Assembly (NCBI GenBank): GCA_031769625.1
Contig: JAUIMM010000534.1
Coordinates: 8,324,001 to 8,388,000, forward strand
Direction: 5' to 3'
Origin: Taudactylus pleione
Lineage: Eukaryota > Chordata > Amphibia > Anura > Myobatrachidae
DNA: 64,000 bases
Shown piece by piece: positions 11,870 through 24,181 of the stretch. Under the pieces are notes generated by a model. The model had not been told where the DNA came from. It saw nothing but the letters and a program-made list of their open reading frames with translations, and did not search any database. Within the stretch, counting starts at the first letter, position 1. Every line of letters starts with the position of its first letter. Both the position numbers and the translations under genes were made by a program.

Positions 11870-12082
11870 CTTTAAAACAGGATACAAAACATATTATGGC
11901 GAGCAGAACGTAGTCAGTATTACTATATTTCTATATATATATTATATATATTGTATATATAAATTTCCCTTACTATCTCATGCAATAATGCAAATGCAGT
12001 AATGCAAATGCAGCAGGAGGTGTTGCTGCATTTGCGATCCCATAATTACCATAAATAGAATGGCAGGTTCATGGCTACTCAC

Positions 12083-12173
12083 ATGGCAGGACATTGGTGA
12101 ACCGGTTCTTTGATCTATTGTCTTGCATCTCAGCTGCTCTTTTTGACTGTGTGGTTCCAACAGAGCTGAGTTC
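12083..12173 (-). CDS. ptprh: Receptor PTP exon: KNRFTNVLPY motif
   Basis: The exon is 91 nt, with acceptor TCAACAG and donor GTGAGT. It encodes ELSSVGTTQSKRAAEMQDNR followed by SKNRFTNVLP. This is the KNRY-type motif that shapes the phosphotyrosine pocket. The final Tyr codon is split with the next exon. Confidence 0.9.
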
Positions 12174-12579
12174 CTGTTGACGAACATGAGGAAAGTCACA
12201 CGCCATGACAGATAACAATGATCACAATCACATACTGGAAATCACAGCTTACAGGTCAGTCTGACAGAGAGAGTGGGACGGTCACAGATACAAGTTTCTT
12301 TTACATTTTACTATAATGCTACAGGACCATCTTACTAAGCTTCTATGTGTCCTGTTCTGGATGTTACCCCTCTGGCTGCTAAGTGAGGGGTGAATGTCAC
12401 ACAGGGGCGGTATCCAATTAGTAGCGCTGCTAATGGATCACGATGATCCCCATAGATGAAGCCCCGGGATAAACAACTGCAACTTGCAACATCTTCTGCA
12501 ATACAGAACCAGTAGAGTCTATTGAGTTTACAACTTAATAATGGCAGAGAGGGTGGTGTGTTAGAAGGGACCAGACACC

Positions 12580-12720
12580 AGGGCCGGATTGAGGACCACA
12601 TGGGCCTGGAGCTGAAAATGATTAAAGGCCTATTATGGGAAGCAGAGGAGGCCTGACCATTACTGTGTAGGTGTGGCCAGTGCTATGTGGGAGTGTACAC
12701 CCCTACACTATCAGCCCCAA
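12580..12720. repeat. Fragment of a hAT-like repeat
   Basis: The end CCAGGGCCGGATTGAGGACC resembles the CAGGGCCGTAACT-type termini of the complete elements at 26301 and 42059. No right terminus or target duplication was found. Confidence 0.3.
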
Positions 12721-13477
12721 TGTCTTCCTAAATATGTAAAAGAAAAAAAAAGCTTCATTTTGTGAGGTGACTAGAAATACAATTGTACTACTTATGATTT
12801 ATGGCTGATCTTGTGGACAGCAGACGGCAAGTCAACATCATGCTGTCATGTGAATGGGACTATTTTTATGTGGAGGGCTGGAGTGTAGCTCCATCCACCC
12901 CATTGGTAATCTGGCCTTGTTGCCAGTCACTACCTGCAATGTCTTGATTGTGCCTTGTAATTGGTCCTCCAGCTCACACTGTGGCTTGAGGGACATTGCT
13001 TCTAATTTAATGGGCTATATTTTACCACCAGCATCCAGATTAAGCTCCATACTTTATTGTTTGTTTAGCCTATTCAGAGACAAACAGTCCGGGAACATGC
13101 AATGATGCTCTAAGAAATGTATTTACCAATATAAAAAATGTTTTGCTCTAGGTATTTATTTATTTATATCGATTTGCATTCATTTATTTGATTTATCACT
13201 TTGTTGTATGATTTTGTTTTTTATTTTTGGAAGAATGGAACTTTTTACCCACTTTGTGTGACCTTTATTTATGCTAGAATCTATGTGTTCATATCTTTTT
13301 GTCTTTCTCAATTGATCCATAATGTGGAGTCAGCAACCACAATCAGGTGACATTTGATTGCATATCTAGGCATTTAATAAATATTTATTCTGTGGGATAA
13401 TCAGCTTGCATCAGTAATATGCATGATAATTATGAACGGCCAAAGGTGATTTTGTTTGTTTTTTAAACTAGCCATAC

Positions 13478-13565
13478 CTGGTATTCTTCTGCAAATCCAA
13501 AGTCACTATCTGCATGGTTACGGTCATAGTGCTCTCTAAACTTTTCTGTCGGTATGCTGTGGAAT
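13478..13565 (-). CDS. ptprh: Receptor PTP exon: start of the catalytic domain (FREHY)
   Basis: The exon is 88 nt, with acceptor GGTTTAG and donor GTATGG. It encodes FHSIPTEKFREHYDRNHAD followed by SDFGFAEEYQ, the N-terminal wedge motif of receptor PTP domains. It ends on a codon boundary. Confidence 0.9.
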
Positions 13566-14119
13566 CTAAACCACAATACAAGAAAAGAAGCAGAAAATGT
13601 TAACTGTAGCCAAAAAATTAAGCACAAAAAAAGAAAGTAAAAAAGGATTCATGCAAAAAAAGGTACTGGGAGAGGGGCAGCTACAAAGTGCCAAGGGGAA
13701 ATGTAGCCATGCTCCCAATATGGTGTGGCCACGCCTCCTACATCAAGTAAGGAGGGCCCCAGAATGCACAGCAGGGCATGGCCACACCCCCCACACTTGG
13801 CCAAATCCCTTGAGATCAGGTTCTGAGAGATCTCCTGGCAGCCCTGACCTTTAACATATTTATTTTTATAAATAAAATAGTGATAAAAAATAAAAGAAAA
13901 ACGACATCCTAGCCTATTATATAAATCAGCAACATCCTTCTGGCTTACACACTCATGATTTGTTAACCAATATAACATATGCCGCTCCTCACACTCTCCC
14001 TTTAGCGAGATGAATCAAGCCTTCTAAAGAGAACAGTGGAGAAGTTGCTTATAGCCAGGGGTGCTGAGAGGGGAGAGGGAGGGGGGCCACCATACATTAG
14101 TACTGGCTGTACCTCATGA

Positions 14120-14850
14120 TGCAGTGTTGCAACAAGGGGGCGGGGGCTAAGGGGGCACGTGCCCCAGGGCGAAGAATGTAAGGGGCGCGTGTGCAGCCGA
14201 GGGGGGCCGGCTGAAGCAGGAGTGAATTTGAAGCCGCACCCCTGCACATGCAGCCAGCCGCCTGCAGCCCTTAGAGACACACTGCCTTCAACCATCATTA
14301 TAATGTGGCCATTTGTGGCGTTGGTCGCGAGCACCGATTGGCTTAGTGAATGGTGCCACAATAGAATGACGGCGGCGGATGCTGTGTTGCTCTCAAGATT
14401 ACGGGCGACTGGTTGTGGGGCAGGCGTGCAACTTCAAATCAACACCCGCTGGGCTGCTGTGGAAGGAGGGGGCCAGGTGAGCGGCTGCAGGGTGGGGGGG
14501 CCATAGTTGTGTAAGTGGCATTACTGTGTGTGCCATGATAAAGAAGAAATATAATCAACTGTGTCATAATGGTGTGAGGGGCATTACTGTGTGTAGCAGA
14601 ATATATAAAGGCCATTACTGTGTGTGGCACAATATAAAAAGGCATTACTGTATGTGGCATAATGTATAAGGGGAATTACTGTGTGGCATAATGTATAAGG
14701 GGTATTACTGCATGTAGCATTATGTAGAATGGGCATTCCTGTGTATTGCATATTGGGGTAACGGGCATTACTGTATGTGGCATAATGGGGGGTGCGCCAA
14801 ATTGCAGACTTGCCCCGGGTGATAAAACTCCTAGTTTCGGCCCTATCTGA
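14120..14850. repeat. GC-rich dispersed repeat with internal minisatellite
   Basis: The left part is GC-rich. At 14513-14790 lies an array of about 25-30 bp units (GGCATTACTGTGTGTGGCAT), and at 14815-14850 a terminus-like CTAGTTTCGGCCCT. The layout copies the hAT element with minisatellite at 55518-56513. It is intronic. Confidence 0.55.
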
Positions 14851-15109
14851 TGGCAGCCCTGCCAGCAAAGATCACAGTTCAGCACATAAACCCTTAAAAC
14901 ATAATTTGCATTTGATAAGAGTACAGTAATTATACTTGGCAATTGATGAGTAAAACACAGATCACGTTGTATGCTACATATCATACCTTACATCATTTTT
15001 ACACAAAAATAATACCCTAAATAGTCACTATTGTGTCTGACTGTAATGACAGAAGAATATGCTTTGTGTATTTGAGAATAAACTACATCATTTGTGAGGA
15101 TCTTCTTAC

Positions 15110-15151
15110 TTTCTTCTACTGGGTCTTCGGTTGTCAGTCAGATCTTTTGTC
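15110..15151 (-). CDS. ptprh: Receptor PTP exon: juxtamembrane micro-exon
   Basis: This is a 42-nt exon with acceptor TTTTTCAG and donor GTAAGA. It encodes a basic cytoplasmic segment, TKDLTDNRRPSRR, completing an Arg codon with the previous exon and a Lys codon with the next. Its first 21 bases and the acceptor are duplicated 78 bp upstream in the gene (15209-15287), so an alternative acceptor exists. Confidence 0.85.
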
Positions 15152-15287
15152 CTGAAAAATAAAGCAATGAAATGTTTTAGCGATTCAGACATGTAGGCAT
15201 GTGCATAATTGTCAGTCAGATCTTTTGTCCTTAAAAAATAGAGCAATGAAATGTTTTAGCGATTCAGACATGTAGGCATGTGCATAA
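15131..15287. repeat. Tandem duplication, 78 bp x 2, overlapping juxtamembrane exon
   Basis: Unit 1 is 15131-15208 and unit 2 is 15209-15287. The units differ at about three positions. Unit 1 contains the first 21 bases of the 42-nt exon plus its acceptor; unit 2 repeats both, with the acceptor reading TTTTTTAAG instead of TTTTTCAG. Confidence 0.9.
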
Positions 15288-15299
15288 TTCATAACTAGG

Positions 15300-16130
15300 T
15301 GAAGTAACCGGCATTGCCCGGGTTTAAATCTTCAAGCTATTAAATTTGATTATGTGATGTTGTCCAAATCCATCCAGTGGAAGACCCAGAACAGGCTCCC
15401 TAGGTCAAAGTTCTGCCCGGCTCACTCTGCAGTGAGATCCGGACAGGACCCCAACTACTCCATTAGGCATCTCAGACCAATTGCCACCCCACTGTGAAGT
15501 TTTCATCCAAATCCATTTAGTGGAAGGCCCAGAACAGGCTCCCCGGGTCAAAGTCCTGCCCAGCGTCCCCGGGTCAAAGTTCTGCCCAGTGTCCCCAGGT
15601 TAAAGTTCTGGCCAGCGTACATCAACGGGAGTTAAGGAGAGAACCAGCGCCGCAAGGAGTGTATTCAACAAATTATTGGATGGATAAGTTATAAAAAGAA
15701 AGAACACATTTATTAAAACAATTTAAGATGATATAAAATAAATATCTTTCTGTTCAGACACACTATGCAAATGCCACACATAGGATCACATGTATATTCA
15801 GCTCATAATCCTTAGGACTAAACTCCAGTTACCAATTATACTGGATATATATAAGTATGTCTTCTGTGATCCAATGTTACCAATGTGAAGTTTTGGTCCA
15901 AATCATCCAGTGGAAGGCTTATAACAGACTCCCTGGGTCAAACTTCTGCCCAGCATACACCAACTGGAGATCCAACCGAGATCCTAATCCCCCCTAAAAC
16001 CTGGCTGGGATCCAATTGGACCGCTTCTCGTTAGTTTCATCCCAATCGGTGCAGGGGTGTCCGAATGCATAACAGAATAGACAGACAAACAAACAGGCCA
16101 ATAAATTTATATATAAGATTCAGACTAGAC
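15300..16130. repeat. Non-LTR retrotransposon-like 3' end with internal direct repeats
   Basis: A word of about 55 bp beginning CCAAATCCATCCAGTGGAAG recurs at about 15366, 15507 and 15897. The right end, ATCCCAATCGGTGCAGGGGT followed by ACAGACAAACAAACAGG and a TTTATATATAAGAT tail, resembles the tails of RTE-type elements. No coding remnant is visible. Confidence 0.4.
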
Positions 16131-16746
16131 ACTAAAAAAGAAGATACATGTGGACACAATTATCCACGGTGTTTACCGCGCAGGTAAAGCTACGGGTTTA
16201 ACACCCAGAGCAATTTAATTATTAGTCAATTTCCCCCACGGGTAGCATGCAGTAGCTTAGATTCTGCGATAAGTGTTGGAATCTGTAGATCTCCCTGTGC
16301 GTTAAGCTCCAGAGAGTGCATTTAACATAGATTGAATCTGCCCCTTTTGCTAGTACTGATTGAGAAACAAATCTATCTGCCCAACCTTCACATTTAGTAG
16401 AAGAAACATGCATAACTCACAGTCGTGGCGTTCGGTGGGACAATACCGATTTAAGAGGACTGTTCTGCCATCTGATGATCTGCAGGTTTATCCCAATTTG
16501 CAGGATGTATTCCTCTGCTGCAAGCAGCAGAGATAGGTGGCAATACAATAAATTGTATTTCTATAGTAGGGGACAATGAACCACTATAATGCAGTACTGA
16601 GCCCAGTGCAGGGTCTGAAATAGTTGTCAACTCAGCCAACAATTGGCAATACTGTATCTCTGTAATATTGACAGTATTTTTTTTCGACTTTGGCAGTGAT
16701 GTTTTACATCACTGTGAGCCTGGTTTCAGATGGAAACTCACCCTAA

Positions 16747-16949
16747 GGGGTATGTTTATTTACTAAAAGTCGATTTTATTCGATTTAAAATTGATCAAAA
16801 TTGATTAACATTGATGTTGTATTTCTGAGGCTTAATCACACATTTACTAATACTTAAAAAACGAAATAAAAAATTGTCTGTTAGTAAATGTGTGATTTAG
16901 CTCCAGAAACACAACATTGATGTTAATCGACCTTTAGTAAATATACCCC
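16747..16949. mobile_element. MITE with TAA target duplication
   Basis: GGGGTATGTTTATTTACTAA and TTTAGTAAATATACCCC form terminal inverted repeats flanked by TAA on both sides (16744-16746 and 16950-16952). The interior is AT-rich and partly palindromic. A 3-bp TAA duplication is typical of Harbinger-type elements. Confidence 0.75.
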
Positions 16950-17644
16950 TAAGTATCAGTAGTACTGCAGTGTTACATAATTAATTTACTCACAACCGAA
17001 GCCTGCCTGACAGGGGGGGGGATGATGTGCGGCGACGTGACCTTTCATGTTGCGCTGCTATGTTGCTGACTGAAAGGCCACTCCTGGCCCAGGCTGCATC
17101 TGAGCCACCTGGAAGAGCCCAGCACTGCACAGGCCAGGCTACAAGGGAACGGTGGCCGCAGCGCTCTGGCTGGAGCAGTGAGTCTGCCGTCTGCAGCCTC
17201 GTTTTGTGCCAGTCTGGACCTTGGGGCCTGGTACAGGTGTACCCTTAGTCTATTGCCGGGCCTGCAGATAGGCAAACTGAACCTATCTGAGGTGCGTATC
17301 TTGTGCACTTAGTAAATCAGTTCTTCTGCATTTCAACAAGAGAATCATGTTTACTGGTGGAGAAAAACAGTAGATGTGCACGGTGTAGGGCTGGCTTTGC
17401 AGCATCAAGCCTCAGATAAATTCTGAATTGTACATGAGAGCACAACAATATTTCTACAAGGGAGAGGCTAAAGCAGGTATATTTGTTTTGTAATGGATGT
17501 GTCAAAGTCCAATTTAAAATGTTGTAGCATCACCTTAAGAAAGCCGATCAATTCAAGCTGGTTTTAAAATATTACAATTAAAGCAATTTTGTAAGCGACC
17601 TCTTATCTGTAAAAGGGTAGTCTAAACAAAAACAAAAAACCTTC

Positions 17645-18021
17645 AGGGTGATGGTCGTGATGGTCAAGACCATCGCGACCATCGGGGCTTGCGGCGAGAC
17701 CCTAAGGTTGGGTCTCGGCACTCGCAAGCCCCAGGGAGCTTCCTGCTCTAATCGAGCAGGAAGCTCCCCACTGACATCACTGGTGATGTCAGTGGGGCCG
17801 CCCCCAAACGGCAAGCGTTCCTACGGGAACGCCTCCGTTTGGCTGGCCATGCCCCCTGCCCGCCTCCCAAATGGTGCAAGACCCCTAGCAACGGAGCGCC
17901 CGTCGCTAGCCGGGTCTCGCGCATACGAATGTCGGAGCCGGCTCCGACGTGCGCGTGCCCAGTGGGGGAACATCGACCTGGTTGCGAGCGCTCAGCGCTT
18001 GCGACTGGGTCTGAATGACCC
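17645..18021. mobile_element. Multi-hairpin Harbinger-like MITE (left-truncated copy)
   Basis: Consecutive perfect or near-perfect hairpins are visible: GATGGTC...GACCATC, GGAAGCTCCC pairs, CACTGACATCAC...GTGATGTCAGTG, GCGTTCC...GGAACGC. The right end reads GGGTCTGAATGACCCCC as in complete copies. The left terminal part is missing. Frames up to 133 codons here are by-products of GC-rich palindromes. Confidence 0.75.
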
Positions 18022-18993
18022 CCATTGTCTCCTCTTACAATTACTGTGAGGATCATTGCTAGATAAAAATCTAATGATGAACGGATGCTATTTTTAGGTT
18101 GAACTTAAGATAAATGTAAATATTGTGGTCCATATTACAAAGTTCCAAAGCCTCCTGGGCAATAAATCCCATACATGCACATAAAACCCAGCGTGCAGAG
18201 TTCCTCAACAGCTGCGGAAACAGTCAGGTTAGGGTTATATTTACCAGCTATTAAAGCTAAAGGTTATTATATTTGTTTTCAACAAAAACAAAACATCAAA
18301 CTATTTTACTAAGTACGTATAAGAATGGGGGAAAAAATAATTATATGAATATGTTTGATATAGACCTGATAAATAAAATATTTGTCATAGTATTTGTTTA
18401 ATCATGTTCTAATTACCCATTATATGTACTTCCATAGATTAATCTCAGATCCCACCTTATGTCAAATTAATGCAAATGTTCTCTTGTATAAATAGATGAC
18501 AAGGTTACGTACAATGTCAAACATTTTTTAAGTGGTTGTCCCTTCTCCCCAATGTAGTATATAGGGAAGAGAGTCACTCCTCCAGGACTTTGCTATAAAC
18601 TTACGGTACTATTTATGTGTAGGCAGACATGGTGTGCACAATGCAGTAGTGCTATACTGATCCGATGTAATTAGCGACATGGCAGGTTGTGCAGTGTATA
18701 AAGAGGGGGTTGCATAAAAGTGACAGTGCCTTTAATTCCTGTGGTATGAGAACATTCTGCATGTGTGCATTTTCATGGTTCCCCATTGTGCTGAGTGGAC
18801 AGTTCCGCTCCCACTGTCGGCACCTTTTTCCCACTGCCTGAATGGTGGGAGGTATGTTCCATTTACACTGCTCTGCATATAGCAAAAGTGTACAGGTGCT
18901 GACTGGTGTGCACAGCAATGAATGGGGGTTTGAAGGGAGGGGCCATGGTCATGCCCCAATTCATTGCAAAGTTGGGAGGTACTGTATATATTT

Positions 18994-19320
18994 CTAAAGC
19001 TGGCCACACATCTAAAGATTATCTGTCCAACCAGCCAACTAGTTGATTGGTTGGAATGAAAATCTGGTAAGGTATGGAGTAAATGATGATCAGCAATTTG
19101 CACCAAATGCCAGAAAACAGATGAAAATGGTCGTTCAGACAAGTTTGTTAACTGTTTGATCTAAACAATTTGTCCAAACAACAGTTTTTGTCCATTTTCC
19201 GGCGTTTGGGAGCAAATTGCTAATTGTCATTTGCTTTCATACCTTACCAGATTTTCATTCCAACCAATCAACTAGTTGGATGGTTGGACAGATAATCTTT
19301 AGATGTGTGGCCAGCTTTAG
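18994..19320. mobile_element. MITE with long terminal inverted repeats
   Basis: The arms 18994-19077 and about 19237-19320 are near-perfect complements beginning CTAAAGCTGGCCACACATC. The interior is also largely self-complementary, so nearly all 327 bp fold into one hairpin. Confidence 0.85.
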
Positions 19321-19357
19321 TGTCACTTGCAAGCTTTTGATATTAGATCAGCATATA

Positions 19358-19705
19358 TTATAGGCCTGATTGTGAGTCGCAGACAATCCACTCGAACTGC
19401 CGATGTTTACGTAGTCGAGCGATTGTTTGCAATTGTGCATGCGCAAAAAGTGGCTGCAGTGCCAGTTGTACAGGCGCAGGCATAGGAGGCTCGTGGTCAC
19501 ACAGAGAATCTGCACCTGCCATAGGACTGGCGCAAGTTTCAATGGTGCACAGGAGCTAAAAGTGGGCGTCTCAGTCCTTGCACATTGGGCCGCACGCATG
19601 TACACCTGAGTCTGTATGCCATTTGCATGAACCCGCAGACGGACTACCGCCAATAGATCTTGCTGCGGGCGCTTTTGCGTGCGACTCTTAACTAGCCCCT
19701 ATATC
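19358..19705. repeat. Harbinger-like dispersed repeat (degenerate)
   Basis: The left end TAGGCCTGATTGTGAGTCGCA and right end TGCGACTCTTAACTAGCCCC are imperfect inverted repeats related to the GGGCCTGATTCAG termini elsewhere in the window. Possible TATA duplication at both ends. Confidence 0.5.
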
Positions 19706-19793
19706 TTTAGCTCCCCTCTAAAATTTGTGAAATAATTTTTTTTTTAAATGGTTATATAAAGCAATTTACTACCTAAATAAAGCCATGTCTTAC

Positions 19794-19878
19794 CTTCTCT
19801 TCTTCATAACGAAAAACACAATAAGTCCAATGAGAAGAAGAAATAATAAGACGCCAAATATGGACCCAACAATAACGC
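19794..19878 (-). CDS. ptprh: Receptor PTP exon: transmembrane helix
   Basis: The exon is 85 nt, with acceptor CACCAG and donor GTAAGA. It encodes a helix of about 22 residues, VIVGSIFGVLLFLLLIGLIV, followed by FFVMKKRR. The run of basic residues right after the helix is a stop-transfer signal that places the C-terminal side in the cytoplasm. It continues in frame from the membrane-proximal domain and into the juxtamembrane exon. Confidence 0.88.
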
Positions 19879-21078
19879 CTGGTGACAAAAGAAGAAAATT
19901 AGTGTGCAGAGCTCCCCAAATCATCCCTCTTCCGAGCCTCATGTATCAAACTGTATGGACACTTTCCTTCATGGAGACAGAGAAATGTCTGCATCATTAT
20001 AATAGCATTAGCATTAGGGTTAGACCATAGAGACTGTTGTAATTATGTAAATGTATATGTTGCTATTTACATGACTTATATTATTACAATATTTATTGAC
20101 CAGCTATATCATTTCTTGCTTGCTCTTATTCTCACCATTAGGTCTACAGAACTCTTGTAATATTTCAATGTTTAATGTTTCATTATTGATTACCTACAGT
20201 ATGTGTATTATATATATATAATTGACCAACACCAATAAACCTTTTTTTCCCCCAAAGAAAACATTTCTTTGTAGTGCCCCAAAAGATCTATTAGGTCTAG
20301 GAATAGAAATAACAAAAAAATGCAAACATTCCCTAAAGAAAATGAAACATATTAAAAAGACAAAGTAAACAGGAGAAATACAAATTGAAGGACATATTTT
20401 TAGGGTAGCATTAATTGCTTGACTATAATTAGTGTATTTTTCATTTGATTATCACGGTTTATTTTATTTTGATTTTCATTTATTTTAGCTTTTATTATTA
20501 TAAAATATGAAAACCACTTAAAATGCTACCAGAAGAAAGCACTGTCAGTCCCCGCAATGCACAATATTAAATTAACCGAAAAAAAAATAAAAATCAACCA
20601 GCACATAGCGCAAATGGTAAAATGCGGACAAAATAAAGCTACTGTACAAGGTATCCCGGTCATTAAGGGGTTAACATTCGCCACTCACCTCCTGGACATT
20701 CTCAAAGCAATTTTTGTGACCAAGTCTTAATTAATGGGAATGATGCTTCCCCAGTCTACATGCATTCACATGCTACCGACTAAAGCAACATCATGTGTCT
20801 GTGTCACAGCAGCACCTCTCAGTAGTAACCGGTGTTTCCTGAAATGTATTCTGAAGGCTATGCTATGACGTTGGTCATTAATATGACCTGATTGTTTTAC
20901 TCCTGAATGGTATATCACCTGCAATTCATGCCATTATAGACTATAAGAATGAGCAGATGGTGTGGCTTTTAAATTGTATTTTTTTTTTTTAAATGATGTT
21001 CTTTCATGTCTTGTTTGTATATTTTCGCCATCTCTCACTAAACACATCACTTATATTGATCACATATTTCCTCATATA

Positions 21079-21797
21079 TGAGGTATGTCTATAAAATAAC
21101 GAGACTGTGATTCCACCTAGTAAACAAAGCAGTCAGAACCGGTTCTAAATACATACATAGTAACCTTGAACTTGTCTGAACCTGCATGACAAGCACCGAC
21201 ACTCTATGACGTTCAGTTGATTGTGAGTCGCTATTTAATTTGGTTCTGTTTTTTGTAGAGTGACGAAAAAATGCGAAGTTTAAAAGGGTGTAATTTTGCA
21301 AGAATGGGTTCCAGAAGGCAGAACAGTTATCCAGCATTATTATAAGGAAGTTTTGAAAAAGCCGAGAGAAAGAGTCAGAAAGAAACGGCCGCAACTGTGG
21401 AAAAATGGTTTCATTCTTCACCAGGACAATGTGTCTGATCACAGCACTTTCTGTGAAGCAGTTTTTGACCGATAATCACATTATTACTACACTTGAACAT
21501 CCTCCATATTCGCCTGATTTAGCACCTTACAACTTTTATCTTTTCCCAAAAGTTAAATCAGTGCTTAAAGGGACACATTTTGAATCAGTTGAAGCTGTAA
21601 AGAAGAAAACGGCAGATATGTTGAAACAACTAACAGAAATTGATTTGCTCCATGTCTCCGACCAGTGGAAAACAATACTACAGCGATGTATTAGTGCAAA
21701 TGGGGAGTAGATTGAAGGGGACAAACATTACATTTGTAATACCAATAAATAAAGATGAGCTATTTAATCAGTCTCGTTATTTAATAGACATACCTCG
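21079..21797 (+). mobile_element. Internally deleted mariner transposon
   Basis: Terminal inverted repeats start TGAGGTATGTCTATAAAATA on the left and end with TATTTAATAGACATACCTCG on the right, each flanked by the TA target dinucleotide (21077-21078 and 21798-21799). At 719 bp the element is about half the usual 1.3 kb. It keeps the 3' half of the transposase reading frame and lacks the N-terminal DNA-binding part, so it is non-autonomous. Confidence 0.9.
21290..21709 (+). pseudogene. Mariner transposase C-terminal fragment
   Basis: In two frames the sequence gives QHYYKEVLKKPRERVRKKRP then FILHQDN, and, after a shift near 21440, LEHPPYSPDLAPYNFYLFPK and HFESVEAVKKKTADML. The Asp of HQDN and the Asp of YSPDLAP are the second and third catalytic residues of a DDD mariner transposase. 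The N-terminal HTH region and first Asp are gone and the frame is broken, so it is not functional. Confidence 0.88.
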
Positions 21798-22176
21798 TAT
21801 GTTTGTTTTGTCATTATATGTGTGCCTTCTTTATAGGCAATTATTGATGTCAGTCATTTCATACATATACAGGGGCAGGGTAAAACCCACGGCTAATTTG
21901 ATATGCCCCATAGAGTATGATAAATAGGAGACTGACTTTCACCTATGTATTATAAAGTTATTTCACAAAGGCGTTCCCCCTACATCTATCTTTATTTTTC
22001 ATCGGCTGTTGACACCTTTTTATTTTAGAACTAATAATAGGTATGTTTTAATATAATCATTCATTCTTTGAGTGTGCTCCATAAATATAAAATATTTCCC
22101 ACTTCTCACCAGCGGTTTACAGAGTTAGTTGGCATGAATATACAATATCTGTAATAATAGCACATGCTCACTGTAC

Positions 22177-22437
22177 CTGTACTGTCGGTGCTGCACTCTA
22201 ATAGTTCAGTGATGGATGTCTTTTGAATAGCCAAGGTCCTGATGCTAATTTTGTAACTATTAGCAGGTTGCAGATTTGATATGATCACATCGTTAGTACA
22301 GCTGTTTGTGTTTGTGTTGCTTTTACTGTTGACGGAAACTTCAAATAAAGAATAGTTGCCATAGGGACACTTGAATGTCACTTTTATCTGGTACCCATCC
22401 ACCTTACTGCAATGTGGTCCCACGACAGGATTGGGGA
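22177..22437 (-). CDS. ptprh: Receptor PTP exon: membrane-proximal FN3-like domain
   Basis: The exon is 261 nt (87 codons), with acceptor CTCAG, donor GTACAG and phase 1 flanks. The fold is recognisable from LQPANSYKISIRTLA, the usual FN3 hallmark region. The usual B-strand Trp is absent; Phe stands in VTFKC. Four cysteines (in GPHCSK, FKCPYG, NSCTND and LECSTD) are unusual for FN3 and could form two disulfides. It joins directly to the transmembrane exon through a split Gly codon. Confidence 0.85.
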
Positions 22438-22744
22438 CTGAGAAAGAGAAAATACAAATTATTAGCATGTTTTTTTTATATTGAAATCAGCAGCAGCCAC
22501 TGCCCCAGTGGAGCTTACAATACAATTCTCCTACCCGTGGCACACAAAGGCAAAGCAGTGCCAATTGTAATAAGGAGCCAATTAATCTACCAATAAACGT
22601 TTGGACTATGGAATCAAATGTTGGATTTTACCTCCAGAATTACATGCCATGGTGTGACATAAGCATTGACCTGAAAATGTGTGTTATGCTATAAACCAGA
22701 TTGTATTTACAATTCTAGAATCATTTTTAATAAATATTTCGGAC

Positions 22745-23056
22745 CTAAAGCTGGGTACACACAATATGATGGTGCCAACTAGCGATGGTACGATGCGATG
22801 CAACGATCCATAGCGTACGCCGTACATCCTGCACGATCCGGTGTGCAATGGGGTGATATGTGGTTACATGCTGCTTGTCGCAACAATGCATCATTCATTG
22901 CATCATCCCAACTGTCATGCAGAACAGCAGATGGGACGAATGTGATGAACGACTGTCGCGAATGATGGATCGGACATACACACTATTCGATGTGTACGAT
23001 ATATCATTCCCATCCACGTTGGAATGATATATCATATAGTGTGCACCCAGCTTAAG
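22745..23056. mobile_element. MITE with AGCTGGGTRCACAC termini
   Basis: Imperfect terminal inverted repeats (AAAGCTGGGTACACACAATA left; the complement of CTTAAGCTGGGTGCACACTA right) bound 312 bp. GATATATCATTCC occurs in both senses near the right end. No clear target duplication. Confidence 0.7.
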
Positions 23057-24181
23057 TTCCAAACTAAAGAAAATAGATGAAAAACTGCTAAAACAAAAAA
23101 TAACACAATATACTCAACAATATTATACTTCAAACCTTTTAATACCTTTATGTAACATTGTCAGCTGTGGTCGTCAGCTCTTCAGTCATTTCGACAACTT
23201 CCACTATTATTATACCTTCCCCATATTCTACCTTCCAAATCTATGTATTCCCCTATCAGACATTCCCATTGAGTGTTCAACTCTTTGGAACCAAAATATT
23301 ATTGATAATGTACACCATCCTGGGCCTGCAAATAACTTACGCAGCTGAAATGTCTATCAGTCTTTCATGAGAAGAGCGTTGGTAACCTCATTGTACTGTA
23401 AGCCGCTACAAAGATATAAGGGATTTCTGGAGGCATTTGTACAGCAGCCCTAGTGCCCACATAATATTTATAGTTTAATGGAAAACATATTATGACTTCT
23501 CTAAATTTAACAACCATTCCTTCTTGGTGCTGCCATGATCTTGCTCAAAGTAATCAAAACAATCTCCTATTTATCAAAGTGCCCTATTGCTTCACATATG
23601 ACATCTCCCTATTCGTGATTGGAGTTATGACTGGCAAGATTCCTTATGACTTTGCCAAGGGGAAACCTATTTAGTAGTGTTGCAGTACTTTTATTGCCAC
23701 AGTACCTGTTAAGCTGCCCTGATGATAAGTGATTTTTTTTTTGCAAAGAAAAAAAAATTATATAAAACATTACAGGGACTAATAATCATTGCCCCCCACA
23801 GTGCTGTGTATGACTGACGGCAAAGAAATAATATGTTCATATTGTACAATTTTCTAATTGATGACATAAAATAAGTGAAGGAGGGGGTTATACATTTTAG
23901 GGTAGCCCCCCGCAGCCCCGGAAGAGTGTCCGGATCTCCCGCACCCCTCTCACTTCCTAGTGAAGTGGGCAGAATTGGGAGGTGATTGCCAGGAATCATG
24001 GCTCCGCATGGAGGGGGCAGGGCTAAAGGACACAAAACCTGTGTCGTTTAGTCCCACATCTCTCTTCTCAGTCCCGCGATTCACATTTCCCATGATGGGG
24101 TTGGGGCCTGATGGCATAGGAGTTTGACCCAGCTTCCCAAGTGGCCAGCTGTGTCTACTCCTCGGACAATGATCCCTATGG

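Noticed and set aside
15300..16130. Further phosphatase exon between the juxtamembrane and transmembrane exons
   Set aside because: The frame already closes between the two exons and the stretch is a direct-repeat retroelement tail.
17648..18056. Overlapping open frames of 102-133 codons on both strands
   Set aside because: They lie in the GC-rich multi-hairpin MITE; equal openness on both strands is a consequence of palindromes, and no protein motif appears.
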